Shown: positions 31,582 through 39,455 of the stretch, one piece after another
Layout: the number at the start of each line of letters is the position of its first letter
Position numbering within the stretch: position 1 is the first letter of the stretch
Assembly: GCF_028464065.1 (NCBI RefSeq)
Contig: NZ_CP116808.1
Location: 1,515,886-1,579,885 of the forward strand
Source of the DNA: Saprospira sp. CCB-QB6
GTDB lineage: Bacteria > Bacteroidota > Bacteroidia > Chitinophagales > Saprospiraceae
Direction: 5' to 3'
DNA length: 64,000 nt
Notes under the pieces: model-generated
The model's database searches: none
What the model saw: the letters and a program-made list of their open reading frames with translations, nothing else
Told to the model about the DNA's origin: nothing
Program-made: the position numbers and the translations under genes

Positions 31582-33876
31582 TTATTGCTTGATAAAGCTT
31601 TGGCTGCTAGATTGTCCGTTGCGGATGATATTGAGGTGGTAAACACCAGCCTCTAGTTGGCTCAAGTTAATTTCTTGGCGATTGCCCTGCAAATTATCTA
31701 GGCGAATAAGCAACTGGCCCAAGTTATTGTATACTTGAATAGCATCAACAGCCTCAGCCTCTACGAACAAGCGATCTTGAGCAGGGTTAGGATAGATGCG
31801 AACAGGCGCGGCTGCCGTAAAGCTTACAGTTGTAAGGGGAGTAATACTAGAGTTACAAGGCAACAACTGATAACCCTCATCATAAGGGTTGCTAGGATCA
31901 TACTGTCCACCAAAGCCATATACTTTGAATGCGCCAGTAGGAGCAGGTTGTGTATAAAGATCTACATCATTGTCGATATAAAGATCAAAAGTATCTGTAC
32001 CGTTAGTTGCTTCAACAGCAAAGCCAGAACCAGTGCCTGTCCATTGTGTAGGATCAACCAAAGTCAAGTTGTTAAGCTCGATGAATTTGTTTTCAGTAGC
32101 TTCAGAAAGAGCCGTTACTTCTACGGGAGACAAGGTGGCATTTCCAGCGCTAACCAAAGTGATATCGTCGGCCAATACCTGCAACAAGCCGTTGTAGTTA
32201 TTGATGCGACCAAATACGTGGATAGAGTCGCCAGCATTTACTGTGTAGTTATTGATATCGATAGCTGCATAAACACGGATACCATTAGTAGAAGCTGTTT
32301 CGATTAGGGCAAAGTCTAGACCGTTACCAGAGCGGAAATCGGCGCAGTAAACCAAACCACGGAGCTCTACGCTATCGCCTTCAGCAGCAGGAACATTACC
32401 TGCAAGAAGATCATCAATTTGATCAATTGTGTGGTACACATAAGTACCAGGAGTAGCACAAGCGGTATTGGCTGCACCAGGCGTGGCATAAAGGATATCG
32501 CCCAAGCCAGTAGTACCAGCGTTGTTGGTAGCGTGGCACCAGTTAGCCGCATCGTTGTTATCGGCATTCACATCAGAAAGCTGAATAGCTACGTTAGCAT
32601 TGCGTAGAGGCCAAGGAGAGTTATCATTGTAGTTTACAATATCAACAGTATCGCCAGCAATCGTGTAGAAAACGATATCTTCACCAGCATTGCTCAATGC
32701 GCCAGAAGTCCATTGGTTAGCCGTTACACCAGTTACGGCTTGCAGGGCTACAGAGTCCAAAGTCAACACCCAGTAAGCACCAGCAGCAAGGGTAGTTCCG
32801 TTAGGAACAGTATAAGTTACGCCATCAAAGTAGAAACCGCTCAAGTCAGCAGTAGTAGAACCATTGTTATACAACTCGATAAACTCGATTGTATCGGTAC
32901 CCACTTGGTCGTACAAAATTTCTGTAATCACAACATTGGGAACAGGAACAGCAGCAATATCATTTGCATTGATGTTCACGGTATAGCTGTTGTTTGTACC
33001 AATAACAGCGCCGTTGGTAGCATTGCCCAATTCAAAAACGATAGTTTCCAAAACCTCTTGGTCAGCATCGTCTACGATATCAATCGTGAAGCTTTGGCTA
33101 GTTGTGCTATTTGCAGGGAAAGTAACTGTAGTAGGGCTGCTAAAGTTAGTGTAATCAGCAGCAACAGCCGTAGAAGCCGCAGCAATACTTACCTCAACAG
33201 TAGTTGCTGTAGCATTGGGGTTCTGAATCGTCAAATCAATCGTTACTGTACCTACGTTTTCGTCTACATAGGTTTGTGTTCCAGCAAACTCAACGGTCAA
33301 AACAGTGTTCACTACACAGTTTGTAGTATTGGCAGCGCCAGGGCTAGCAAAAAGAGCCGTTCCGCCAACGGTAATTCCCGTGTTGGTCGAATCTGCCGTC
33401 CAACTTGCAGGATCAGTATTATCTAAACCAGCAGAACAAAGCGCCAAAGAGTGACCAGGACCATCAGCTGCTGTAGGCCAGCTTCCACCGTCATCATAAA
33501 TAACAGAGTCCATAACAGTTCCAGAAGCATCTGCAATAACAATCGCTTCACCACTGTTACTCAAACCACCCGAAGCCCACTCGCGATCAGCAGCTTGGCC
33601 ATAAGTGTTTTGAAAAGCGGCCGCGTTTACGGTCCATACAAAATAACCACCAGCAGGAATCACGGTAGATACTTCTACAGAATCTGAGACACCAGCCGTA
33701 AAATGCCAGCCCAAAATGTCTACTGCTGTAGAACCCGCATTGTAAAGCTCAATATACTCTGTGGTATCAGCCCCACTCTCTGGGGGATTGTACATAATCT
33801 CATTAATGACAACCTGCGCCTCTGCGCCAGCTACTGTCAAGAAGAGTGCAAGAATAGCTAAGGATAGTTTTTTCAT
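31582..33876 (-). CDS. Surface protein: two lamin-tail domains, Calx-beta, T9SS sorting domain
   Basis: 764 residues. Signal peptide MKKLSLAILALFLTVAGAEA. Lamin-tail domain 1 (about 22-190: VVINEIMYNPPESGADTTEY), Calx-beta domain (about 195-310: VDENVGTVTIDLTI, FTIDIVDDADQEVLETIVFE), lamin-tail domain 2 (about 315-475: VVITEILYDQVGTDTIEFIE), an OB-like DUF5689-type region (about 480-680) and a type A sorting domain (about 690-764: VRIYPNPAQDRLFVEA, LEAGVYHLNIIRNGQSSSQS). It is likely secreted by T9SS and attached at the surface; lamin-tail domains often accompany nucleases, but no nuclease motif is seen here. Confidence 0.85.
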   Translation of the reverse strand: MKKLSLAILALFLTVAGAEAQVVINEIMYNPPESGADTTEYIELYNAGSTAVDILGWHFTAGVSDSVEVSTVIPAGGYFVWTVNAAAFQNTYGQAADREWASGGLSNSGEAIVIADASGTVMDSVIYDDGGSWPTAADGPGHSLALCSAGLDNTDPASWTADSTNTGITVGGTALFASPGAANTTNCVVNTVLTVEFAGTQTYVDENVGTVTIDLTIQNPNATATTVEVSIAAASTAVAADYTNFSSPTTVTFPANSTTSQSFTIDIVDDADQEVLETIVFELGNATNGAVIGTNNSYTVNINANDIAAVPVPNVVITEILYDQVGTDTIEFIELYNNGSTTADLSGFYFDGVTYTVPNGTTLAAGAYWVLTLDSVALQAVTGVTANQWTSGALSNAGEDIVFYTIAGDTVDIVNYNDNSPWPLRNANVAIQLSDVNADNNDAANWCHATNNAGTTGLGDILYATPGAANTACATPGTYVYHTIDQIDDLLAGNVPAAEGDSVELRGLVYCADFRSGNGLDFALIETASTNGIRVYAAIDINNYTVNAGDSIHVFGRINNYNGLLQVLADDITLVSAGNATLSPVEVTALSEATENKFIELNNLTLVDPTQWTGTGSGFAVEATNGTDTFDLYIDNDVDLYTQPAPTGAFKVYGFGGQYDPSNPYDEGYQLLPCNSSITPLTTVSFTAAAPVRIYPNPAQDRLFVEAEAVDAIQVYNNLGQLLIRLDNLQGNRQEINLSQLEAGVYHLNIIRNGQSSSQSFIKQ

Positions 33877-34093
33877 GCCCGTTTTTTGTTTTGTGGATAA
33901 AGATTTCGCTCAATATAGGACTTTAGTAAAAAAGCCTAAGCCCCTCAGAATAAGTGCTACTACAACTTTAAAAGAGTTGTGCAAAAGAATAGATAAATAC
34001 AAAATATAAAACCAAAAAATAAACAACAACCAAAACTTTATTTGGGTTAATTTTATGTAAACTAGGTTAATGTTTTATGTACTTCTATTTTTA

Positions 34094-34262
34094 GGGGCTG
34101 CCCCTCGCTTCGCTCGGGTCGGGCTCTGTCGTGGCTCGCAAGCTTGCTCGGCCCTACAGTTTTTTCGCTATGCTCAAAAACTTTGGTCTGCGGCTTCGCC
34201 GCACCACTTTCCATCCCTCAGCCGAGGCGCTACGCGCCTTGGCGGCAAAGCCGCCAACTAGC
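34094..34262 (+). repeat. GC-rich modular repeat, copy 12
   Basis: T-run-AGGGGCTGCCCC, GCTTCGC hairpin, GGGTCGGGCTCTGTC, GCTCGGCCCT, hairpin AGTTTTTTCG...CAAAAACT, GGTCTG, hairpin GCGGCTTCGCCGC, CATCCCTCAGCC, GAGGCGCTACGCGCCTT and GGCGGCAAAGCCGCC hairpins. Upstream, 33877-34093 is AT-rich with no clear feature. Confidence 0.85.
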
Positions 34263-34276
34263 AGCCCACAAACGAC

Positions 34277-34306
34277 AAAAGCCTTCCCGCTAAGGAAGGC
34301 TTTTAA
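34277..34306 (-). terminator. Terminator of the sigma factor gene
   Basis: AAAAGCCTTCC / GGAAGGCTTTT stem with a CGCTAA loop, 50 bp past the stop at 34355. Confidence 0.85.
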
Positions 34307-34354
34307 CTACTTACTGAAACTAATTTACACAATTAAAAAGCTGGCAGTTATGCG

Positions 34355-35227
34355 CTAACTTGCCGAAGGCAAAAATAAATCTGCCTTAATATATCGACGC
34401 AAACGACGCAAAGCGCGCTGTTTAATCTGACGTACCCGTTCTCTAGTTAGGCCACAGTCTTCACCAATAGCTTCTAAAGTCATTGGGCAATGATTATAGA
34501 GACCATAATAAGAGATAATAATTTGACGCTCCAAGTCTGATAGCCGGTCCAATTGGCTTTTCAACTCTATACGAGAAGATTCTTCCATCAAAGCCTGATC
34601 CCCTTCTTCCTCTACCGAGCAAGCCAAAGTATCTAACATACTTACGTCAGAATCTCGATCGCCAGCGCCCAAAGGAGCATCTACTGAGATATGTTTTTGA
34701 GCCATGCGCTCCAGAGCTACAACATCCTTTTCTCGCAATTCCAAAATTTCGGCCAATTCGGTCACAGAAGGCTCACGTTCCTGCTCTTGCATAAATCGTT
34801 GCTTAGCCCGAATCAAGCGACCATGTCCCCCTAATTTATTAGAAGGTAGACGCACCATACGTCCATGTTCCATCAAAGCCTGCAAAATAGATTGACGAAT
34901 CCACCAGACCGCATAAGAAATAAATTTAAATCCCTTACTCTCATCAAAACGATGAGCAGCTTTAATCAAGCCCAAGTTGCCCTCGTTAATCAAATCACTC
35001 AAGGCCATTCCCTGATGCTGATACTGCTTGGCTACCGAAATCACAAAACGCAAGTTGGCCGTTGTCAAACGATGCAAAGCATACTGATCACCTGCTCTTA
35101 CTTGCTTGGCTAAAAGGACCTCCTCTTCGACCGAAATCATGGAAATCTTACTTACATCTTTTAAGTAGTTTTCTAATGCACTGCTTTCGCGTTGGGTAAT
35201 CTTCTGGGTAATTTTTAACTGTCGCAT
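34355..35227 (-). CDS. rpoD: RpoD/SigA-family RNA polymerase sigma factor
   Basis: 290 residues, the short primary-sigma form of Bacteroidota with no region 1.1. MRQLKITQKITQRESSALEN is the standard N-terminus. Region 1.2/2: NYLKDVSKISMISVEEEVLL, ANLRFVISVAKQYQHQGMAL, GLIKAAHRFDESKGFKFISY, AVWWIRQSILQAL. Region 3: ETSVTELAEILEL-like segment at about 155-185. Region 4: LEAIGEDCGLTRERVRQIKQ. It would read the TTTG / TAnnTTTG promoters found in this window. Some differences (GGHGRLIRAKQ, NHCPMTLEAIG) suggest it might be a paralogue, not the sole primary factor. Confidence 0.9.
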   Translation of the reverse strand: MRQLKITQKITQRESSALENYLKDVSKISMISVEEEVLLAKQVRAGDQYALHRLTTANLRFVISVAKQYQHQGMALSDLINEGNLGLIKAAHRFDESKGFKFISYAVWWIRQSILQALMEHGRMVRLPSNKLGGHGRLIRAKQRFMQEQEREPSVTELAEILELREKDVVALERMAQKHISVDAPLGAGDRDSDVSMLDTLACSVEEEGDQALMEESSRIELKSQLDRLSDLERQIIISYYGLYNHCPMTLEAIGEDCGLTRERVRQIKQRALRRLRRYIKADLFLPSAS

Positions 35228-35272
35228 AGGCTATTTTGATAAATTTTCCTAGGTATACGCCCTGGGGATGGG

Positions 35273-35304
35273 CAAAGTTTCACTTTTTTGCTAAAAAAGT
35301 CAAA
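35273..35304 (-). promoter_or_regulatory. Possible promoter of the sigma factor gene
   Basis: Minus strand: TTTG (35301-35304), 20 nt, AAACTTTG (35273-35280). The -7 box deviates at its first base. Confidence 0.4.
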
Positions 35305-35387
35305 TTTTTAAAGCAAAAAAATTACAAAAATAAACAACCTTAGGTTCTCTTTGCCTATTGATGACCAATTCGCCCAAACTGTTACCA

Positions 35388-36038
35388 TTAGCGACCTTGT
35401 TTTTTCAATATTTTTTCAAAATTAGATTTTAAGCGCTTGGCCTCTTGCTCCACAAATGCAGCATCTACAGGCCCTTCAGCCTGCTCTACCCGCCCTAAAC
35501 AAGCTAACTGGCTATAATTCAAGATAAATTCTTCTGTTGAGGGGGTCGATGGCCCATTAAATAACAAGTAAATTTCGCTTATCCCTCTAGCCTTCAAGGC
35601 TTCTATACTCAAAATTGTATGGTTGATGCTGCCCAAATAATTTCTAGACACTAAAATAACAGGCAATTTTTGCGCTGCCGCCCAATCAATATAAAGTTCC
35701 TCTTCATTTAAGGGGACCATTAGACCACCTGCCCCTTCTATAAGCAAATTATTGTCAGTTTCTGGAATAACTAGCTGATCTAGCTCTATTTTTTTGCCCT
35801 CGGCCGCAGCAGAATAATGCGGAGAAGCCGGAATCTCTAAACGATAGCGCTCGGTATGCGTCTGCAATGCTTCCCATTGGACCAAATCACGAACTTTATC
35901 CGTATCCGTATATTCCAATTCTCCCGATTGCACGGGTTTCCAATAATCCATTTTTAGGGCCTTGACCAAAATTGCCGAGACCAAGGTTTTTCCAATTTCG
36001 GTCCCTATTCCCGTAAGAAAAAATGTGCTGTTTGACAT
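35388..36038 (-). CDS. bioD: ATP-dependent dethiobiotin synthetase
   Basis: 216 residues. Forms the ureido ring of dethiobiotin from diaminopelargonate, CO2 and ATP. P-loop FLTGIGTEIGKTLVSAILVK (residues 7-26), substrate Lys in DYWKPVQSG, second motif LLIEGAGGLMVPLNEEELYI, nucleotide-site ILVSRNYLGSINHTILSIEA. The usual GTDTGVGKT is shortened to GTEIGKT, as in other Bacteroidota. No other bio gene is in the window. Cytoplasmic. Confidence 0.93.
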   Translation of the reverse strand: MSNSTFFLTGIGTEIGKTLVSAILVKALKMDYWKPVQSGELEYTDTDKVRDLVQWEALQTHTERYRLEIPASPHYSAAAEGKKIELDQLVIPETDNNLLIEGAGGLMVPLNEEELYIDWAAAQKLPVILVSRNYLGSINHTILSIEALKARGISEIYLLFNGPSTPSTEEFILNYSQLACLGRVEQAEGPVDAAFVEQEAKRLKSNFEKILKKQGR

Positions 36039-36084
36039 CAGTTGTTTTTTTTATAAGTTCATAATATCACTGCCTAAAAAACAA

Positions 36085-36117
36085 AAAATGCCCATCCTGT
36101 TTTAGGATAGACATTTT
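36085..36117 (-). terminator. Terminator of the TPR protein gene
   Basis: AATGCCCATCCT / AGGATAGACATT stem (two G-U pairs), minus strand followed by TTTTTGTTTTTT. Confidence 0.7.
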
Positions 36118-36138
36118 AATTTATTCATAAAGCAGTTT

Positions 36139-36300
36139 GGCCCAGCGCTGCGGAGGGCCTTTTTTCGCTAGGTTAAAACCCAGCGCAATAATGCTATCGC
36201 TTCGCGATGATATAAGAATGAGGGTTAAAACCCTCATGAATTTTGCCCCGTAGCATAGCGGCGGCCGACCTAGGCGAAGCCTAGCCGGCCGCAGGCCCCA
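36139..36300 (-). repeat. GC-rich modular repeat, copy 13, disrupted by nested palindrome element
   Basis: The two ends of the element (GGCCCAGCGCTGCGG at 36139; GTAGCATAGCGGCGGCC...GCAGGCCCC at the end) surround a GGTTAAAACC-family insertion (36171-36243: GGTTAAAACC, GCTATCGCTTCGCGATGA, TGAGGGTTAAAACCCTCA). The middle of the GC-rich element is missing. Confidence 0.8.
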
Positions 36301-36304
36301 AATC

Positions 36305-37714
36305 CTAATCTAAATGACTGCCCCACCAGCTCATGAAGGCATCATCCTGCTCTAAATCGGGCTCTAACTCAAATAAGAGGTGTTTACTCCAAGCCTTTTC
36401 GGCCAAAGCGATAATGAGCTGCTCGCTAGCCGCCTGCTTTTTGCCCAATTGCCAAAGCAAAAGTACAGCCGCCCAATCGTAGACATCTGATCGACTATCC
36501 GTTTGGGCCTGTTGCAGGGTCAACCAAGCTTGCTCATAATCACCTTCATCGATCAAGAACTCTAGGTAGCTGCGCCAAACCAAAGGCGAATGCGGCGCTA
36601 ATTCCACCGCCTGCTGAAAGCAATTTCTGGCCGCCTCTTCTTGGTTCAATTGATTGTGCGTTTCGGCCATAGCCAACAAAAAACGCTCTTCATAATCCGC
36701 CAATTTGAAAGCCTGCTCAAATGCATCTAAGGCAGCTAGCCACTGCCCCTGAGCCGCATAACTCACCCCCAACAAATAGAAAGTATTGGGCGATTTTTCT
36801 TCTGCTAATAAGCTTAAAAACTGCTGCTCTGCTTCCGCATAATTGCCTTGCAGTTGAGACAATTGCCCCTTCCACATGCCCAAATCTTGGGGATATTGGG
36901 GAAAATGCTCTTCAAAGTCTTCTAAAACCCTAGACAAACGGTCCAATTGCTTGAGATGCATCAATAAGGGAATATAATCCCGATAGGCAAATTCCATTTT
37001 TTCCGCAATTACAATTGCATAGTCATAAGCATCCAAAGCCTTTTCATAAAGGCCCAATTTCTTATACGCATGGCCCAAATTATACCAGGCCCAAGGCGCA
37101 TAAGGATCAAAATCCGTCAATTCCTGATGTAATTCAACCCCTTCCGCATACATTTCCCCCAACTCCATAGCCAACCAAATGCGGTTATAGGCCAATTCGT
37201 GATAAGGATCTTCCCGAAGCAATTCGGCCAAGAGCTCAAAAGATTTATCATAGCGCTCTTGCTGCTCATGAATAACCGCCTGCATCAAAAGAGCTTCTAG
37301 GCGATCCGCCCCCTTGGCCTCCTCCATCATTTCATCAAGTAGCCTGTAGGCTTGCTTGTAATGCCCTCTTTGCTGCAAGATTTCTACCTCAAAAAAGCGA
37401 ACTTCCATGCTGCTGGGCTCATAAAGTTTGGCCTGCTCCAAATAGCGCTCAGCCTCCCAAAGACGATCTACCTCCAAGCTCAATTGTACCCCAAAAAGAT
37501 ACAATTGGCCAGAAAAAGGATGCTGCCGCAAAGCATGCTCTAAGGTCAAAAACGCTTGTTCCCATTTGCCTTGTACCTCATAATGCTCCAATAAGCGCAA
37601 AAAGCTTTCTAGATCCAAAAACTGAAGCTCGCCCTTGGCTAACATTCCCTCATATCGGCGCAAAATCATGCGAAAATCTTGGCCCTCTCCCTCATTATAA
37701 TCAAATGCTTGCAT
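36305..37714 (-). CDS. Tetratricopeptide-repeat protein
   Basis: 469 residues with about ten TPR-like helix pairs of 34 residues. Clear units include AWYNLGHAYKKLGLYEKALD (about 210), TFYLLGVSYAAQGQWLAALD (about 315) and PLVWRSYLEFLIDEGDYEQA (about 380). No signal peptide, so it is a cytosolic scaffold. Acidic overall, ending FMSWWGSHLD. Partner unknown. Single gene between GC-rich copy 13 and thiH. Confidence 0.85.
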   Translation of the reverse strand: MQAFDYNEGEGQDFRMILRRYEGMLAKGELQFLDLESFLRLLEHYEVQGKWEQAFLTLEHALRQHPFSGQLYLFGVQLSLEVDRLWEAERYLEQAKLYEPSSMEVRFFEVEILQQRGHYKQAYRLLDEMMEEAKGADRLEALLMQAVIHEQQERYDKSFELLAELLREDPYHELAYNRIWLAMELGEMYAEGVELHQELTDFDPYAPWAWYNLGHAYKKLGLYEKALDAYDYAIVIAEKMEFAYRDYIPLLMHLKQLDRLSRVLEDFEEHFPQYPQDLGMWKGQLSQLQGNYAEAEQQFLSLLAEEKSPNTFYLLGVSYAAQGQWLAALDAFEQAFKLADYEERFLLAMAETHNQLNQEEAARNCFQQAVELAPHSPLVWRSYLEFLIDEGDYEQAWLTLQQAQTDSRSDVYDWAAVLLLWQLGKKQAASEQLIIALAEKAWSKHLLFELEPDLEQDDAFMSWWGSHLD

Positions 37715-37810
37715 GCCTGTTTTTTATATGATACGTTCTTATAACGCAAAAAGTAGCGACTTAGCCTTATTTCCGCAAGGGATTAACGGCTTCCTAAGCT
37801 TTTTTAAACG

Positions 37811-38962
37811 CTATTCAGATTTTGAAAGCAAACCACTATAGGCCTTGTCCCAATCTTTCCAAACAGCCTCATAGCCCTGCCGCTCAATGACCTCCACCAT
37901 TTCGGCTGGACTGCGTTCGTCTGAAATTTCAAATTGCTCTAAAGATTGTGGCTCAACTACATAACCGCCCGGATTGGTCTTCGATCCAGCACTCAATGAG
38001 GTTATGCCCAATTTAATGACGTGATTCCGAAAATGCTCGGACTCTCTAGTCGATAAGGACAATTCTACTTCTTCATTATAAATACGATAAGCACAGATGA
38101 GCTGGACCAATTCCCGATCATTCATCGGTACTTTGGGGTCCAATCCTCCCGAAAAAGGTCGCAATCTCGGAAAGGAAATGGAGTATTTGCTTTTCCAGTA
38201 TTTGCGCTCTAAATAATCTAAATGCAAGGCCGTAAAAAAGCTGTCGGTCCGCCAATCTTCCAAACCAATCAATACCCCTAGGCCCATTTTATGCACCCCA
38301 GCTCGCCCCAAACGATCGGGCGTATCAATCCGATAAGTAAAATTAGATTTACGGCCCTTGGGATGATGCTTTTTGTAATCTTCTTTATGGTAGGTTTCCT
38401 GATAAACCAATACCGCATGCAGGCCCAAAGGCAATAAGCGCTCATATTCTTCCTGCTTGAGCGGCTGCACTTCCATCGACAATTGGGCAAAATGCGGCCG
38501 CAACGCCTTAAACGCCCGCTCAAAATAATCTATGCCCACGGTCTTATTGGCCTCTCCAGTAACCAACAAAATATGCTCGTACCCCATTTCTTTGAGGGCC
38601 GTGGCCTCCATCAAAATCTCAGTCCCGCCAAGGGTGCGGCGGCGCATGGGATTATCCAAACTAAAGCCGCAATACGTACAAATATTCTGACATTCATTAG
38701 AGAGGTATAGCGGGGCATATAGCTGCATGGTCCGCCCAAAGCGCTTGAGTGTCAAAGCTTGGCTTTTTTGGGCCATTTGCTCCAAATAAGGCGCGGCCGC
38801 AGGCGAAATCAAGGCCTTAAAATCTTCCAAATTGGGCTTGTCGCTGGCCAAGGCCCGCTCTACATCGGCCGCTGTTTTGGCGTAAATGCTGGCCTTGGTC
38901 GCCTCCCAATCATATTGTTCAAACAGCTCGCTAAAGCGTTCGGCTTGTGGTGCTCGCATCAT
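37811..38962 (-). CDS. thiH: 2-iminoacetate synthase (tyrosine lyase)
   Basis: 383 residues. Radical-SAM enzyme that cleaves tyrosine to dehydroglycine for the thiazole of thiamine. Cluster motif CQNICTYCGF (CxxxCxxC, about residue 93), preceded by LYAPLYLSNE as in ThiH. Also LLVTGEANKTVGIDYFERAF, EVQPLKQEEYERL, YQETYHKEDYKKHHPKG, SFPRLRPFSGG and the C-terminal BATS segment ITSLSAGSKTNPGGY. Start may be either of the tandem ATGs (38962 or 38959). No other thi gene and no TPP riboswitch is present; the predicted leader is only about 20 nt. Confidence 0.95.
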   Translation of the reverse strand: MMRAPQAERFSELFEQYDWEATKASIYAKTAADVERALASDKPNLEDFKALISPAAAPYLEQMAQKSQALTLKRFGRTMQLYAPLYLSNECQNICTYCGFSLDNPMRRRTLGGTEILMEATALKEMGYEHILLVTGEANKTVGIDYFERAFKALRPHFAQLSMEVQPLKQEEYERLLPLGLHAVLVYQETYHKEDYKKHHPKGRKSNFTYRIDTPDRLGRAGVHKMGLGVLIGLEDWRTDSFFTALHLDYLERKYWKSKYSISFPRLRPFSGGLDPKVPMNDRELVQLICAYRIYNEEVELSLSTRESEHFRNHVIKLGITSLSAGSKTNPGGYVVEPQSLEQFEISDERSPAEMVEVIERQGYEAVWKDWDKAYSGLLSKSE

Positions 38963-38985
38963 GTTTTTCTATTTCTAATTCTGCA

Positions 38986-38993
38986 CAAAGATA
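38986..38993 (-). promoter_or_regulatory. -7 element upstream of thiH
   Basis: TATCTTTG on the minus strand, predicted start about 38980, roughly 20 nt before the ATG. No good -33 TTTG was found at the expected distance. Confidence 0.4.
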
Positions 38994-39024
38994 AGGCTTG
39001 TTTACTGATATTCTATGATTTTTT

Positions 39025-39170
39025 GGGGCCTCCGCAGCAAAGCTGCGGCGCTACGCTACAGGGCTCGCTACTCGCTCGGCCCTTCAGCCGCCAAAGGCGG
39101 CTTCGGTCTGGCCTACGGCCCCCCTTTCGCATCGCTAGGCCAAATGAAAGGCTGGCCCTGCGGGCCAGCA
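39025..39170 (+). repeat. GC-rich modular repeat, copy 14
   Basis: T-run-GGGGCCTCCGC, hairpin GCAGCAAAGCTGC, GGCGCTACG, GCTCGGCCCT, hairpin AGCCGCCAAAGGCGGCT, GGTCTGGCCTACGGCC, CGCATCGCTAGGCC, then GGCTGGCCCTGCGGGCCAGC hairpin. Confidence 0.85.
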
Positions 39171-39290
39171 AAAGAGGAAAAAAAGGCTGGACCAACAAAA
39201 AGCAAGCGCCTTAGTCCTATCTTTTGCCTAAAATCACTAGTTTTGTTCCTTTAGAACAAAGGCCTCAGGCGAATGTTTGATCTGCGTTTT

Positions 39291-39424
39291 GCAGGGCGCA
39301 AAGCGCCCGCAGGCCTAGGGATGGAAAAGGGGGCGGCGCAGCCGCAGACCCAGGCCGTAAGGCCGCAGGGCCGAGCGAACAGCGAGCCCTGACACAGCCC
39401 GGCCGCCAAAGGCGGCAGGCCCCA
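39291..39424 (-). repeat. GC-rich modular repeat, copy 15
   Basis: Reverse-oriented: GGGCGCAAAGCGCCC hairpin, GCAGGCCTAGGGATGG, GCGGCGCAGCCGC, CAGACC, GGCCGTAAGGCC, AGGGCCGAGC, GCCGCCAAAGGCGGC, ending GGCCCC. Ends 32 bp before glnS. Confidence 0.85.
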
Positions 39425-39455
39425 AAAGAAACTGAACATTTTAGAATAAAAGAGC

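Noticed and set aside
31735-33687. Plus-strand frames opposite the lamin-tail protein
   Set aside because: Shadows with Ile/Ser/Arg monotony; the minus-strand frame has signal peptide, domains and sorting tail.
38963-39024. TPP riboswitch before thiH
   Set aside because: The predicted leader is only about 20 nt and no thi-box sequence is present.
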